From positions 1 through 35,446 of the forward strand of contig QIKY01000285.1 of the NCBI GenBank assembly GCA_003233175.1: DNA of 35,446 nt, given 5' to 3'. The first letter of the stretch is position 1; each line of letters begins with the position of its first letter. The position numbers and the translations under genes are program-made. Below, in pieces: positions 16,907 to 25,348 of this stretch. This DNA is from Planctomycetaceae bacterium. Its GTDB lineage: Bacteria > Planctomycetota > Planctomycetia > Pirellulales > Pirellulaceae. The notes beneath the pieces were generated by a model. That model ran no database searches. It was not told where the DNA came from and saw only the letters and a list, made by a program, of their open reading frames with translations.

Positions 16907-17965
16907 CTAGCGTTTTCGGTTGGCCGTCGGGCGCCGCGTTTGCTGGGGCTGGTTGTTGGCCGAGGGCGACGGCGATTGCGCCGGCAGGGGCGTCTCTTGT
17001 CGGACCTTCTGCCAGCCCTTGGGAACGGCCGGTTGGAAAAACTCGCGGCGAAAGGGGTTTTTTATACCACCGAACGTGTCACTCCAGTTGGTCTCCCGAT
17101 TTTCAAATAGAAACACCGTGCGGGCTTCATTCCGGCCGCGCACATAATTTGGAGGATGTATTTCCATCGCCTTGGGCAGATAATCTTTTTCGTCGATGAT
17201 GATCAACACCATCTTGTGGTTGGCGGCGTCTTCGGCCGTTTTGGGATACGCTTCCAGCCAATACTCACCCTTGATGTTGTCGAGCGGGTCGTGGCGAATC
17301 CAATAGCGCTGCTTCATTTCGTCGATTTTGGCGCCGAAAATAAACGGCAGCGGTCCGGCGGAAATCGCCTTGCCTTGCATGCTTTCCGGCAAGACGGTTT
17401 CGATCAACTGCTTCTTCTTGGAGTTGAATTCGAAGATCGATTTTCCGTCGCAGACCCAATGTTCGCCAACTTCCCCAGGACGCTGCAAATACTGCGGCGC
17501 GGCGCCGGCTTGCTGGGCGCGTGTATAGTGCTTGATCGTATCGACGCGGAACAGCCCTTTGTCGGGCATGGAATACATGATGGCGCCGGTGCTCACCGTT
17601 TTGTAAGTGCGAGGATCTTTGGGGCCAAACGTGGGGTCGTAAACCCAGCGAGTGAACGTGCATCGATATCGCTCCACGCCGCTACTTCGATGCTCCCAAT
17701 ATCTGAGAATCTGATCGGTGTATTTCTGTTGCGCCGGGGTCATTTGAAAAGGGGGCCGCGCCGCCAGCGAATGACGACGAACCACCGGTCGAACCGCTGG
17801 CCCTGCGATGGGGCCCACCGTGGGACGACGCTGCGTATTTGCAGACGCTCCCCGCTGCCGCGGCGCATTCGCTTGCCGACGAGGAGCGTTTTGAGCAAGG
17901 CAGGGTTGCATCGCCAGCAAGACAGCCAGCAATACGAGAGGAACGCGAATGAGAGAGGCGGTCAT
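16907..17965 (-). CDS. Secreted TIGR03009-type protein
   Basis: Exported protein of 352 residues: signal peptide 1-25 (ending CLAQ), a basic Arg/Pro/Ala-rich linker to about 80, then a domain of about 220 residues (KYTDQILRYWEHRSSGVERY, GPLPFIFGAKIDEMKQRYWI, DEKDYLPKAMEIH) matching the planctomycete family TIGR03009, whose fold is probably related to LolA-like lipoprotein carriers. The tail is Pro/Gln/Arg-rich. ATG 17965 starts the signal peptide; the frame is open to 18082 but that part is not convincing. AAGGAA lies about 11 bases upstream. The role is unknown; a periplasmic lipid- or lipoprotein-related task is speculation from the fold. Confidence 0.85.
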   Translation of the reverse strand: MTASLIRVPLVLLAVLLAMQPCLAQNAPRRQANAPRQRGASANTQRRPTVGPIAGPAVRPVVRRHSLAARPPFQMTPAQQKYTDQILRYWEHRSSGVERYRCTFTRWVYDPTFGPKDPRTYKTVSTGAIMYSMPDKGLFRVDTIKHYTRAQQAGAAPQYLQRPGEVGEHWVCDGKSIFEFNSKKKQLIETVLPESMQGKAISAGPLPFIFGAKIDEMKQRYWIRHDPLDNIKGEYWLEAYPKTAEDAANHKMVLIIIDEKDYLPKAMEIHPPNYVRGRNEARTVFLFENRETNWSDTFGGIKNPFRREFFQPAVPKGWQKVRQETPLPAQSPSPSANNQPQQTRRPTANRKR

Positions 17966-18234
17966 GGATTCGGACTTCCTTGTCTGGATCGATTGGAGCG
18001 GCTTCCGCCGCAATAGCCAAAACGCGGGATTCACGCATTCTAACACGAGACGTTCAAAATTCCCTAGATCGCTTTTTTCCAAATTCGCACGCTTGCACGG
18101 CGAGCATATGTTTCGAATGTTTACGTCGATTTCAGGTAGCCAAAAGAGTTCTTACGCTCGAAAGTGCTAGCAGTGAATCGGCGGAATAGTTCAGTCGTGA
18201 CGCAACTTTTTTTACGGAATGTGGATTGATAGGG

Positions 18235-18264
18235 TTGACATTTTTTGCGGTTTCGCCGTAGATT
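18235..18264 (+). promoter_or_regulatory. Candidate sigma-70-type promoter upstream of the BON gene
   Basis: TTGACA at 18235-18240 is followed, after 18 bases, by TAGATT at 18259-18264. A transcript would begin near 18270 and leave a leader of about 150 bases before the BON-protein start. The -35 box is perfect, the -10 box matches TATAAT at four of six positions. Confidence 0.5.
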
Positions 18265-18419
18265 GTTAGGGTCAAGTGAGTGCTCAGAGGATGGCGATTT
18301 TCGGGATAGTTTCCAGGACGCATGAGCAACGGAACGGGTGGGCTGTTTTATTGGCGTTCGAGAAAGCCGAACACCCAATCATGCTTGCTTAGGCGCGCCA
18401 AGGAGCGGGGCCCTGTACG

Positions 18420-18635
18420 ATGGCGAATTCGATCATGGACGTAGAAAGTGAAGCCAGGCGAGTCTTGGCGACAAGCCCGATTTTTGATGTTCGCACCCTG
18501 CATGTGGAACGCAGTGGAGAAACGCTGCTCCTCTCGGGGCGCGTGGCTTCGTTCTACCATAAGCAACTGGCTCAAGAGGCGGTTCGAGCAGTTGCCAGCG
18601 GAGTGACGTTAGTCAATTCGGTCAACGTGGATTGA
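18420..18635 (+). CDS. Small BON-domain protein
   Basis: Protein of 71 residues consisting of a single BON domain: a helix (DVESEARRVLATSP), then TLHVERSGETLLLSGRVASF and a second helix (HKQLAQEAVRAVASG) ending VTLVNSVNVD. BON domains usually bind membranes or help hold envelope proteins; here there is no signal peptide, so it looks cytoplasmic. AAGGAG at 18400-18405 lies 14 bases before ATG 18420 and 29 before the alternative ATG 18435, so the first is chosen. It is convergent with the heptosyltransferase gene and not in an operon. Confidence 0.8.
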   Translation: MANSIMDVESEARRVLATSPIFDVRTLHVERSGETLLLSGRVASFYHKQLAQEAVRAVASGVTLVNSVNVD

Positions 18636-18725
18636 CGCCGCGTTTCCTTCGCAGGCACATTCACGTTTTCGCCAACGATGGGCGCGGTTTGTTTCTGCGC
18701 CGCCACTGCCTTGAGAAAGGCGGGC

Positions 18726-19778
18726 TTATGCTGCACGCCTTTTATCGGCCGCCGCCAATAATTGCAACGCGGCGGCGCGTACCACCGCAACCGAGAGCTC
18801 CCTCATGCAGCGATGGTGCTTCAGCGGGCAGACGCGTTTGGCGCACGGGCTGCAATCCAGCCCCATGGAAAGCTGAACTTCCTCAGCGTGGTGGTTGTCG
18901 GCCCAACGGGGGTCGGTGGAGCCGAACAACGAAACGCATGGCGTTTGAAACGCGGCCGCGAAATGCCGAGGTCCGCTATCGGTGCTGATCATCAACGCCG
19001 CCCGCCGCACGCAGGCTTTACTCAGCCCCAGGCTCAGCTTGGCGCCGGCCAAACTACCGACGCCCTCATGCCCCGCCATTTGCACAATGCTCTCGGCGGC
19101 TTCTCGCTCGGCCGGTCCACATAATAGTAATACCCGCAGCGAGTCTTCGCCGGCCAAACGTCGCGCCAATTCGGCGCACTGCGCAATGGGCCAATGTTTG
19201 GCGGACCCATACGCGCCGCCCGCGCTGAGAATCACGATTCGATGTTCGGCGCGGTAACCGTGGGCTGCCCACACGGCGTCGGCCTGCTGTTCGTCTTCTG
19301 GCAGCGTCGCCAGGGCCACTCGACGATTACCAGCCGGGCATCCGATCGCTTGGGCAATGTTCAGATAGGAATCGACGGCGGAAATCGGCCGCCACTTGCC
19401 GCCCTCGCGCGGCGGGAGAAGCCCTTTGGTCAGCAACCATCCTCGACCATGCCGAGAATAACCGACCCGTTGCGATGCGCCGGCGGCTCGCGCCATGAGC
19501 GCCGTCGAGAGTGAATTGGTGAGCAATACGGCCGTTTCGACGCCCATGGTTCGCAGTTTGCCGGCCGCCCGCCAACGGCTGCGGAACGATTTCTCATAGC
19601 AAACCGTTGTGTTTAGCCACTGCGTTCCGGCGAGCACGTCGGTTACGTAAGGTCGCATCACGCCAATGAGTTGCGATTCGGGGAAATGTTCGCGCAACGC
19701 TCGCAAGGCGGGCGTCGCCATGACGACATCACCCACCCAATTGGGCAGAAAGACAGCGATTTTCCGGGGAGTATCCAT
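18726..19778 (-). CDS. LPS heptosyltransferase II-like glycosyltransferase (GT9)
   Basis: GT9-family glycosyltransferase of 351 residues. The N-terminal IAVFLPNWVGDVVMATPALRALRE stretch, GGAYGSAKHWP in the nucleotide-sugar domain, STDSGPRHFAAAFQTPCVSLFGSTDPRW, and the cysteine-bearing C-terminal block CSPCAKRVCPLKHHRCM match heptosyltransferase II (WaaF), which adds heptose to the LPS inner core. This implies an LPS-containing outer membrane. ATG 19778 (MDTPRK) is chosen; the open frame to 20063 runs through a MITE-like element and is not real. No Shine-Dalgarno site is obvious. The element ends 40 bp upstream of the start and may influence the promoter. Confidence 0.88.
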   Translation of the reverse strand: MDTPRKIAVFLPNWVGDVVMATPALRALREHFPESQLIGVMRPYVTDVLAGTQWLNTTVCYEKSFRSRWRAAGKLRTMGVETAVLLTNSLSTALMARAAGASQRVGYSRHGRGWLLTKGLLPPREGGKWRPISAVDSYLNIAQAIGCPAGNRRVALATLPEDEQQADAVWAAHGYRAEHRIVILSAGGAYGSAKHWPIAQCAELARRLAGEDSLRVLLLCGPAEREAAESIVQMAGHEGVGSLAGAKLSLGLSKACVRRAALMISTDSGPRHFAAAFQTPCVSLFGSTDPRWADNHHAEEVQLSMGLDCSPCAKRVCPLKHHRCMRELSVAVVRAAALQLLAAADKRRAA

Positions 19779-19818
19779 CACGACTTTGAGCAATCCGTCA
19801 TTGCAAAGCGGGTGCTTC

Positions 19819-19918
19819 AGGAACAGCCCGGAATTTACGCACCGAATTAAAAGCCCTGCATTTTGAAAACGTGGGCTTTTCCGAGCTACAACAGACGAGT
19901 TATTTCGGGACTGTTTCT
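19819..19918. mobile_element. 100-bp inverted-repeat (MITE-like) element, copy 2
   Basis: Ends aggaacagcccggaat (from 19819) and atttcgggactgtttct (19902-19918) correspond to the terminal repeats of the copy at 15061-15161, and the core hairpin (19849-19880, aaaagccctgcatttt with aaaacgtgggctttt) is conserved in shape with several changes. It sits just upstream of the heptosyltransferase start, not behind any gene, which argues for a mobile repeat rather than a dedicated terminator. The gap 19919-20168 shows nothing else clear. Confidence 0.7.
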
Positions 19919-20168
19919 CAGTGGAAACGATACTCCAACCGCTCCGCGATTGCCAGACCAAAGGCCGGCGCCCCTTCAAAAGACCGCCTTCCAATTGGCG
20001 CCCTCCAAATTTCCAACATTTGATAAAAACCGGATTTTCGTCATTTCGAGGCCTCTTTTTCACGTAAAAATTGCACGTGTTACAGCTTCCCTGGTTTTGC
20101 CAAGACGACTTAATGCGACTATTGCATTCAAGCCCGTAAGTCCACCCAGGTAATTCATTCTACGTATC

Positions 20169-20198
20169 TTGCCCGGGCGTCCTCTTTGTGCGTATACT
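20169..20198 (+). promoter_or_regulatory. Candidate promoter for the small protein and thioredoxin genes
   Basis: TTGCCC at 20169-20174, an 18-base spacer and TATACT at 20193-20198 resemble a sigma-70-type promoter. A transcript start near 20205 would lie just before ATG 20224 and argues against a GTG start at 20188. Confidence 0.4.
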
Positions 20199-20223
20199 GA
20201 CGCCTTTGTATTTTGCCGGGCCA

Positions 20224-20382
20224 ATGTTGCTGACGCTACAAAGCCCCGAATCGATTGCCGTTCGTGCTCAGGTTGCGAACGTGATTCAGGACGCGAATCA
20301 TCACGAAGAGGTTGCTCAGCGCCGGCAAGAGGACGCATTTCGCATCAGTTTGGTCGACTCTTTAGAAGGAAATTCAGGATGA
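20224..20382 (+). CDS. Possible 52-residue protein coupled to thioredoxin
   Basis: A short frame (MLLTLQSPESIAVRAQVANV...SLEGNSG) lies between a candidate promoter and the thioredoxin gene, and its TGA stop overlaps the thioredoxin ATG by four bases (ATGA). Its middle is a charged, probably helical segment (residues about 10-40). I do not recognise it. There is no clear ribosome site for ATG 20224. It may be a real small protein, or a leader that couples translation. Conservation in relatives would decide. Confidence 0.35.
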   Translation: MLLTLQSPESIAVRAQVANVIQDANHHEEVAQRRQEDAFRISLVDSLEGNSG

Positions 20383-20807
20383 CGGGAATCGCCGCGACAC
20401 TCTTACTGCAAGCCGCTCTTCTTTCCACGGGCTCCGAAGCTTATACCGTGGCGTATCGCTCTTCGGTCGAGTCGGGAAAGCCGATCTTGATTTACGTCGG
20501 CGCCGATTGGTGCCCCGCCTGCCAATCGCTGAAAAATACCACGCTGGCTCAGATGAAACGCAACGGCCAACTCAGCGGCGTCTCGTTTGTCGAGTTGAAC
20601 ACCGACGCCGACCCCCAGCTCGCTCGCCAAGTGATGAGCGGCGGCTCGATACCCCAGCTTGTTCTCTACAGCCGATCAGGCGATGGCTGGGGACGTTCGC
20701 AACTTATCGGCTTCCAGTCGGTCGAGGCGGTTCAGAGATTGATCCGACCCGCGGTCCGGAGCCGCGCGGTGGCGAATAAAGTGAAAACGGCCAAAGTGGC
20801 AATGTGA
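20379..20807 (+). CDS. Exported thioredoxin-like protein
   Basis: Thioredoxin-fold protein of 142 residues. A weak signal peptide (MTGIAATLLLQAALLSTGSEA) precedes the domain; the redox motif is WCPAC (Cys45, Cys48) in YVGADWCPACQSLKN, and the cis-proline is Pro92 in GGSIPQLVLY. The CPAC dipeptide differs from the CGPC of cytoplasmic thioredoxins and suggests a periplasmic disulfide reductase or cytochrome-maturation-like role. AAGGA about eight bases upstream supports ATG 20379; the frame further upstream (to 20169) is unlikely. No partner redox gene is near. The tail after about 125 is basic. Confidence 0.85.
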   Translation: MTGIAATLLLQAALLSTGSEAYTVAYRSSVESGKPILIYVGADWCPACQSLKNTTLAQMKRNGQLSGVSFVELNTDADPQLARQVMSGGSIPQLVLYSRSGDGWGRSQLIGFQSVEAVQRLIRPAVRSRAVANKVKTAKVAM

Positions 20808-20831
20808 AGGGACAGTCCTGAAATAAGATTC

Positions 20832-20903
20832 ATCAGCCGATGAGCGCTAGCTCACGGTTTACAGCATTCGCCGAGAACCGGACGCTAGCGCGTTCCGGCT
20901 GAT
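20832..20903. repeat. Palindromic GCGCTAGC repeat
   Basis: Arms 20832-20859 (starts atcagccgatgagcgctagc) and 20876-20903 (ends cggctgat) are inverted repeats matching at about 21 of 28 positions, with a 16-base loop. Repeats built around gcgctagc are common between planctomycete genes (general knowledge). It lies in the gap 20808-21182, where no gene is seen apart from the end-like agggacagtcctgaaata at 20808-20825 and a weak hairpin (gggcgg/ccgccc) at 21100-21121. Confidence 0.65.
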
Positions 20904-21182
20904 CTGCGCGGCGTTTTTGGCAAGAATAACCCAGCTATCAGTCCGAGAAAAATGCGGCTGGTCTATTTTTTAGCTGCCGCTGGCCTAAAGGGCTGGGTTC
21001 AGGACTTGGTAATACCATTTTGTTCGTCGGAAGGTTAGAATCATCTGCGTCGCCTCGGTGTGCAGCAGGAACTCATGTATTCGCATGCTTCACACGGGCG
21101 GGCGGCGGAATGATACCGCCCGTTTTGGCGCCTGAATGCGTGTTTCAAAATCCGTTCTCCGAAAACTCTCGGCGCGACATCC

Positions 21183-21866
21183 GTGAAGGTCAGCGTAATA
21201 ATTCCGGCTCTGAATGAGGCGGAGTGCATCGAGCGATGTGTTTTGTCGGCCTGGCAAGCTGGCGCCAGTGAAGTGTTTGTCGTCGATGGCGGAAGCCGCG
21301 ACGATACGCCGGCGCTGGCGCGCCGCGCTGGGGCGCGGGTATTGTGTTCCGCGCCAGGCCGAGCGACACAACAAAACCGCGGGGCGGACGAAGCAGCGGG
21401 CGATGTCTTGCTGTTTCTGCACGCCGACAACTGGCTCGAACTTTCCTGCATTTCGCAAATCAGGGAGTTGCTGGCGAAGTCGGCGCATCGCCACGGGGCG
21501 TTCGTACAGCGCATCGATGGTGCTGGACGAAAATATCGCTGGCTGGAGCGGGGCAACGCAGCGCGGGTTCGCTGGCGCGGCATCGGCTACGGCGATCAAG
21601 GCTTGTTCTTCCGGCGCGACTTCTTTTTTGAACAGGGCGGCTTTCCCGCCGTGGCGCTCATGGAAGACTTGCTGCTAATGCAGGCTTGCCGAAAGCACGC
21701 GCAGCCGTCGCTCTTGGAAGGTCCTTTGAACGTGAGCGCCCGGCGTTGGCGGAAGCAGGGCGTCGTCGGGCAAACGCTTAGAAACTGGCTGGCGTTGGCC
21801 GCCTTTCGCTGTGGCGCGAGCCCCGATTGGCTGGTGAAGTTTTATCCTCGCCACTCAGAAGGATAG
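21183..21866 (+). CDS. GT2 glycosyltransferase, TIGR04283-like
   Basis: Glycosyltransferase family 2 protein of 227 residues. MKVSVIIPALNEAECIERCV opens the GT-A fold, VVDGGSRDDT (34-42) binds the nucleotide sugar, and LFLHADN (77-83) is the metal-binding region; GDQGLFFRRDFF and ALMEDLLLMQACRK fit the acceptor half. Short length and the HADN motif agree with the TIGR04283 group (rSAM/selenodomain-associated transferase 2). The start is GTG at 21183; no ATG gives a complete N-terminus, and no Shine-Dalgarno site is visible. It is convergent with the CheX-like gene (12-bp gap). It probably makes a cell-surface or lipid-linked sugar; target unknown. Confidence 0.85.
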   Translation: MKVSVIIPALNEAECIERCVLSAWQAGASEVFVVDGGSRDDTPALARRAGARVLCSAPGRATQQNRGADEAAGDVLLFLHADNWLELSCISQIRELLAKSAHRHGAFVQRIDGAGRKYRWLERGNAARVRWRGIGYGDQGLFFRRDFFFEQGGFPAVALMEDLLLMQACRKHAQPSLLEGPLNVSARRWRKQGVVGQTLRNWLALAAFRCGASPDWLVKFYPRHSEG

Positions 21867-21878
21867 CGAGCAAAACCT

Positions 21879-22400
21879 CTACAACGCCAGCAACGACATG
21901 CTGATGCGCAGCATGCGGTCTTCCAGCATGACGGCTTCCTGGTCGTTATGCTCGAACGTTGCACAAAGAAACTGCAATCCGCGAGCATAGGCGATTTCGT
22001 AGCCGTGGCCGATAATCACCGAAGGCACCGTAATGTGTGGAAAAGCCCACCTCGTATTGGCCAGTTTCGACTTGATGCCGCCAACTATGATATTCGTGAT
22101 CTCGCCGGCGCCGTCGACCACCTGAGAGGTGAGCGAGCCGTATTCGTCTTCGAGCAGCCCCTCCACCGCCTTGATCGCGAAACGCTCCGCCATGTTGACG
22201 GTCAAAAACCCAGACACCTTTCCATGCACGCCGATCATTCCCGTGATGCGTCCGGGGGCGCCGCTCGGCACACACGAAATACCCACGAAACGGGCCGACG
22301 TATTGCACATTTCCAGCGCGTTGGCGACCGATTGCAGAATGGCGTCGGTCAGCTCTGGGTCGGCGAACGAGTTGACTTGGGGAAGCGTTGCGGTTGCCAT
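21879..22400 (-). CDS. CheX-like chemotaxis phosphatase-fold protein
   Basis: Protein of 173 residues with the CheC/CheX/FliY fold. The phosphatase motif E-x-x-N appears as Glu100 and Asn103 in GAGEITNIIVGGIKSKL, the place where CheX dephosphorylates CheY-P. The N-terminal half (ADPELTDAILQSVANALEM, ...TGMIGVHGKVSGFLTVNM) fits the family as well. No chemotaxis genes are nearby, so it may serve another receiver, possibly that of the PAS-GAF-receiver protein in this window (speculation). The gene is single, with no clear ribosome site. The gap 22401-22696 has no gene, only a short aaggac/gtcctt palindrome near 22655. Confidence 0.82.
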   Translation of the reverse strand: MATATLPQVNSFADPELTDAILQSVANALEMCNTSARFVGISCVPSGAPGRITGMIGVHGKVSGFLTVNMAERFAIKAVEGLLEDEYGSLTSQVVDGAGEITNIIVGGIKSKLANTRWAFPHITVPSVIIGHGYEIAYARGLQFLCATFEHNDQEAVMLEDRMLRISMSLLAL

Positions 22401-22696
22401 GGAGTCGTTACCAACATTGGGGGGATGTCGTGGATTTCAGTGCAAATGTTGGGAATAGAATTCCCTACCAATAGATGCGGTAAGGAACCCAAGGAGCAAA
22501 CGTTTACTGCTTAAAAAGAGCCGGTTTCCGCCCGCAGGCCCGTACGCATTCTGCGCAATCGCTAAAACCCGCCTCGCTGGGCGCCAATCGCACGCCAGAA
22601 CGCACTATTTCCACTTGGGAATCACGGGGTCGGCTTGCCGATTAAAGAAAGAAAGGACTGTCCTTCCTTCTAACCATTTATAGTAGGGAATTTCGC

Positions 22697-25171
22697 ATGA
22701 GGCGATCTTGGGTGATCATTCCCTTATTGGGAGGCGCGGCCTACCTTTCGCTCTTGGCTTTCTTGGGCCCAATGGGGGGGTCTGAGAAGATCGGCGAGGC
22801 GATGTTTCCGCCTTCGCATCGAATGCCTTCCAGCCAGGCGCCGACATTAACTCTCGCCGAAGCGCCGCCGGTTGTTGCAGATACGCAACCGAATCTGGCC
22901 GCCCTTGAAGCGCTCGCCCTGCCGCCCCAACGAACCGTTGCAGCGCCGCCGATCACCGCCAATATGGCGACGCCGGTTTTTGATCCTCCGCCTTTGGCGC
23001 CGCCGGTTGAAGAAAAAGTGGTTCCCCAGCCTCCTTCCCCGGAACAGACGGCGACCTCGGAAGAACAGCCGCAGCCTGTGGAGCCGTCCACTTGGCCGCG
23101 TCCCCTGGCTTTGGAAGCACAGCTCCGCACCGTGACGCAAGAATCGCAGACGCGTGTTTGGGCCTACGCCGTGCAAGACGCGCTCACCGAACTTCGCGCC
23201 CTGCCCCTGACGGAAAAAGAAGCCTCGCAGGTTGTTTTCTCGCAATTGGCGGCGCTGGCTGCTGCGGCGCCAAACTTGGCCGAACAAGCAACTTCAGAAA
23301 ACCTGCGGCGCGATCTCTTAACGTTGGCGTACGATATTTCGCGTCGTGTGGGAATCTGGCGGGCGGCGATGGAAGTCGAAAGCCTGCAAACCATCTTGCC
23401 GGTGGCGCACGACGAAGGGCTCTCGCTCAGTATGCTGGCCGCCATCGAACAAATCGAATCGTATCTGGGCGCCGACAAATACACGGCGGCTTGGGCCAGA
23501 TACCTCAAATTTTCCGACTTGGCGGCGCTCGACGTCGCCCAGGCGATTCCCCTGGAAGATCGAGCGGCGGTGGCGCGACAAGTGCTGTATCGGATGTCGT
23601 CGCGCGGTCTGACCACGCAGCAACGAGAATTGCTGCAAAAAAGCGCCTTCGCCGACTTCGAAATTCTGTTGCGCCGTTGGGCCACACAGTCGGTGGATGT
23701 CGTCGAATTGCTGCACATCCTCGAAGATTTTGAATACACGGAAAATGCTTCGTCCGCCTTCGCCTTGGCCGAGTTCATCGATCAATTGCAATACTCGGTT
23801 CGCCAAGATACAGTCTCGCTGGCTGCGCAATTGGAAAAACACTACCGCAACGCGAACGTTCGTTTCGCCGTGGCGCGAGAGTTGATAAATCGATCGCTGC
23901 CGGAAAGCCAGCCCACCGCCGAAGAAGTGCGAGATCGCATTCTCAAAGCGAATGTAACCGGCAGGAGTACAACCGCGACTCGCGTTTCCCTCGACCTAAC
24001 GCCCGATCCGGCCCAGTGGAATTTCAACATCGTCGCCAATGGGCAGGTCCGCTCCGACACCGCCTCCGACGCCGGACCCGCCGTCTTCTTCTCCAACGGA
24101 CGCGCACGATTTCAAGTGCGAAAACAATTCCATTGGACCCCGAAACGTTTGTCGGTCGAGCCTGCATCGGCTACTGTCCGCAGCAGCAATGAACTTGTCC
24201 GGGTGGCCACCGACTACGATAAAATACCACTCTTTGGAGCACTCGCGCAAACGATTGCAACACAACAACACGACCAACACGCATTTGAAGCGAACCGTAT
24301 CGTCGAACGCAAAATCGCCGTAAAAGCCGAACGCCGCATGGATCGCGAAGTCGGCGAGCAATTCAATCTGGCATACCAGCAGTTCGAGAAAAAAATACTC
24401 GGGCCGCTTCGGCTGCTGGGCGTCGAGCCGAGGTCTATGAGTTTGCAGACAACCTCGCAACGATTGATATCGCGTTCGCGTTTGGCGGGCGCGTCGCAAT
24501 TGGCGGCCTTCACTGCCCGACCTCGCGCGCCGAGCGACAGTTGGTTCAGCGTGCAGATCCATCAGAGCATGGTGAACAATGTCTTGAACCAGTTGGCCGT
24601 CGGCGGACGCCCTCTCAAACTGCGCGCGCTGCTCAGCGAAATTCACACCCGGCTGGGGCTGCAAGGCCGAACGCCTCCCGCCGACCTGCCGGAAAACGTG
24701 TGGCTTTTACTTTCCGAGGACGAGCCGTTGAAAATCAGTTGTTCCGCCGGTTCGGTGCATTGCGTCGTTCGGCTGCAACAACTGAAACACGGCCGGCGGC
24801 GTTGGAAAAATCTCGTGGTGCGGGCGGAATACACGCCAGTGATCGAAGGCATGGTTCTCACCATGCGACGCGAGAAGCCGATCGAACTCACAGGCGACCG
24901 CCTCAGCTTCGGCGACCAGATCGCGCTGCGGGCCGTTTTTTCCAAGGTTTTTTCCAAGCGACGTCCTCCGGTGCTGTCGCTCCCCAAGGCGTTGGGCGAA
25001 GACAAAACGCGGGGCTTGGAAATCACACAGTTCGTATTGCACCGTGGCTGGATAGGACTGGCTGTCGCGCCGCGGCGTGGCCCAAACGCCTCGCCGGCTG
25101 CGGAAGTCGAATTGGCCGCCGACCCCAAAAGATCGACCGCCTCCCGCCCGCAGAACGCAAACCAGCGTTGA
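22697..25171 (+). CDS. Large uncharacterised membrane-anchored envelope protein
   Basis: Protein of 824 residues that I do not recognise as a named family. Residues about 5-24 form a hydrophobic anchor or uncleaved signal (WVIIPLLGGAAYLSLLAFLG). A Pro/Ala/Glu-rich spacer follows to about 135, then a mostly helical region to about 410 (LREL/EVRD-type heptads), and a C-terminal half richer in beta strands from about 425 (RVSLDLTPDPAQWNFNIV, FQVRKQFHW, MVLTMRREKPIELTGDRLSFGDQIALRAVF). This looks like an inner-membrane-tethered periplasmic protein with a spacer crossing peptidoglycan. The start has AGGGA eight bases upstream. It is a single gene with normal codon use. Confidence 0.75.
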   Translation: MRRSWVIIPLLGGAAYLSLLAFLGPMGGSEKIGEAMFPPSHRMPSSQAPTLTLAEAPPVVADTQPNLAALEALALPPQRTVAAPPITANMATPVFDPPPLAPPVEEKVVPQPPSPEQTATSEEQPQPVEPSTWPRPLALEAQLRTVTQESQTRVWAYAVQDALTELRALPLTEKEASQVVFSQLAALAAAAPNLAEQATSENLRRDLLTLAYDISRRVGIWRAAMEVESLQTILPVAHDEGLSLSMLAAIEQIESYLGADKYTAAWARYLKFSDLAALDVAQAIPLEDRAAVARQVLYRMSSRGLTTQQRELLQKSAFADFEILLRRWATQSVDVVELLHILEDFEYTENASSAFALAEFIDQLQYSVRQDTVSLAAQLEKHYRNANVRFAVARELINRSLPESQPTAEEVRDRILKANVTGRSTTATRVSLDLTPDPAQWNFNIVANGQVRSDTASDAGPAVFFSNGRARFQVRKQFHWTPKRLSVEPASATVRSSNELVRVATDYDKIPLFGALAQTIATQQHDQHAFEANRIVERKIAVKAERRMDREVGEQFNLAYQQFEKKILGPLRLLGVEPRSMSLQTTSQRLISRSRLAGASQLAAFTARPRAPSDSWFSVQIHQSMVNNVLNQLAVGGRPLKLRALLSEIHTRLGLQGRTPPADLPENVWLLLSEDEPLKISCSAGSVHCVVRLQQLKHGRRRWKNLVVRAEYTPVIEGMVLTMRREKPIELTGDRLSFGDQIALRAVFSKVFSKRRPPVLSLPKALGEDKTRGLEITQFVLHRGWIGLAVAPRRGPNASPAAEVELAADPKRSTASRPQNANQR

Positions 25172-25348
25172 CTGCAATAGCCCAAGCTTGACGGATACCG
25201 GCTGGGTCGATTGTTAGGCCACTACGTTACGCCACTATGTCCGGGGCGTCTTCGCCGTCACGTCGGACCTGCGCGCGGCATTGTGTTACCGCTTTTTTGT
25301 AACCACGAATGGACGCCCACATTCCAGTTTTGTCGGTCGCGACGGGCG

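Noticed and set aside
18717-18743. aaggcg/cgcctt hairpin with T-run as terminator for the BON gene
   Set aside because: Only six pairs with a 13-base loop and overlapping the heptosyltransferase stop; too weak to list.
20188-20223. GTG start at 20188 for the small protein before thioredoxin
   Set aside because: It lies within a promoter-like sequence (TATACT at 20193-20198), so ATG 20224 is more plausible.
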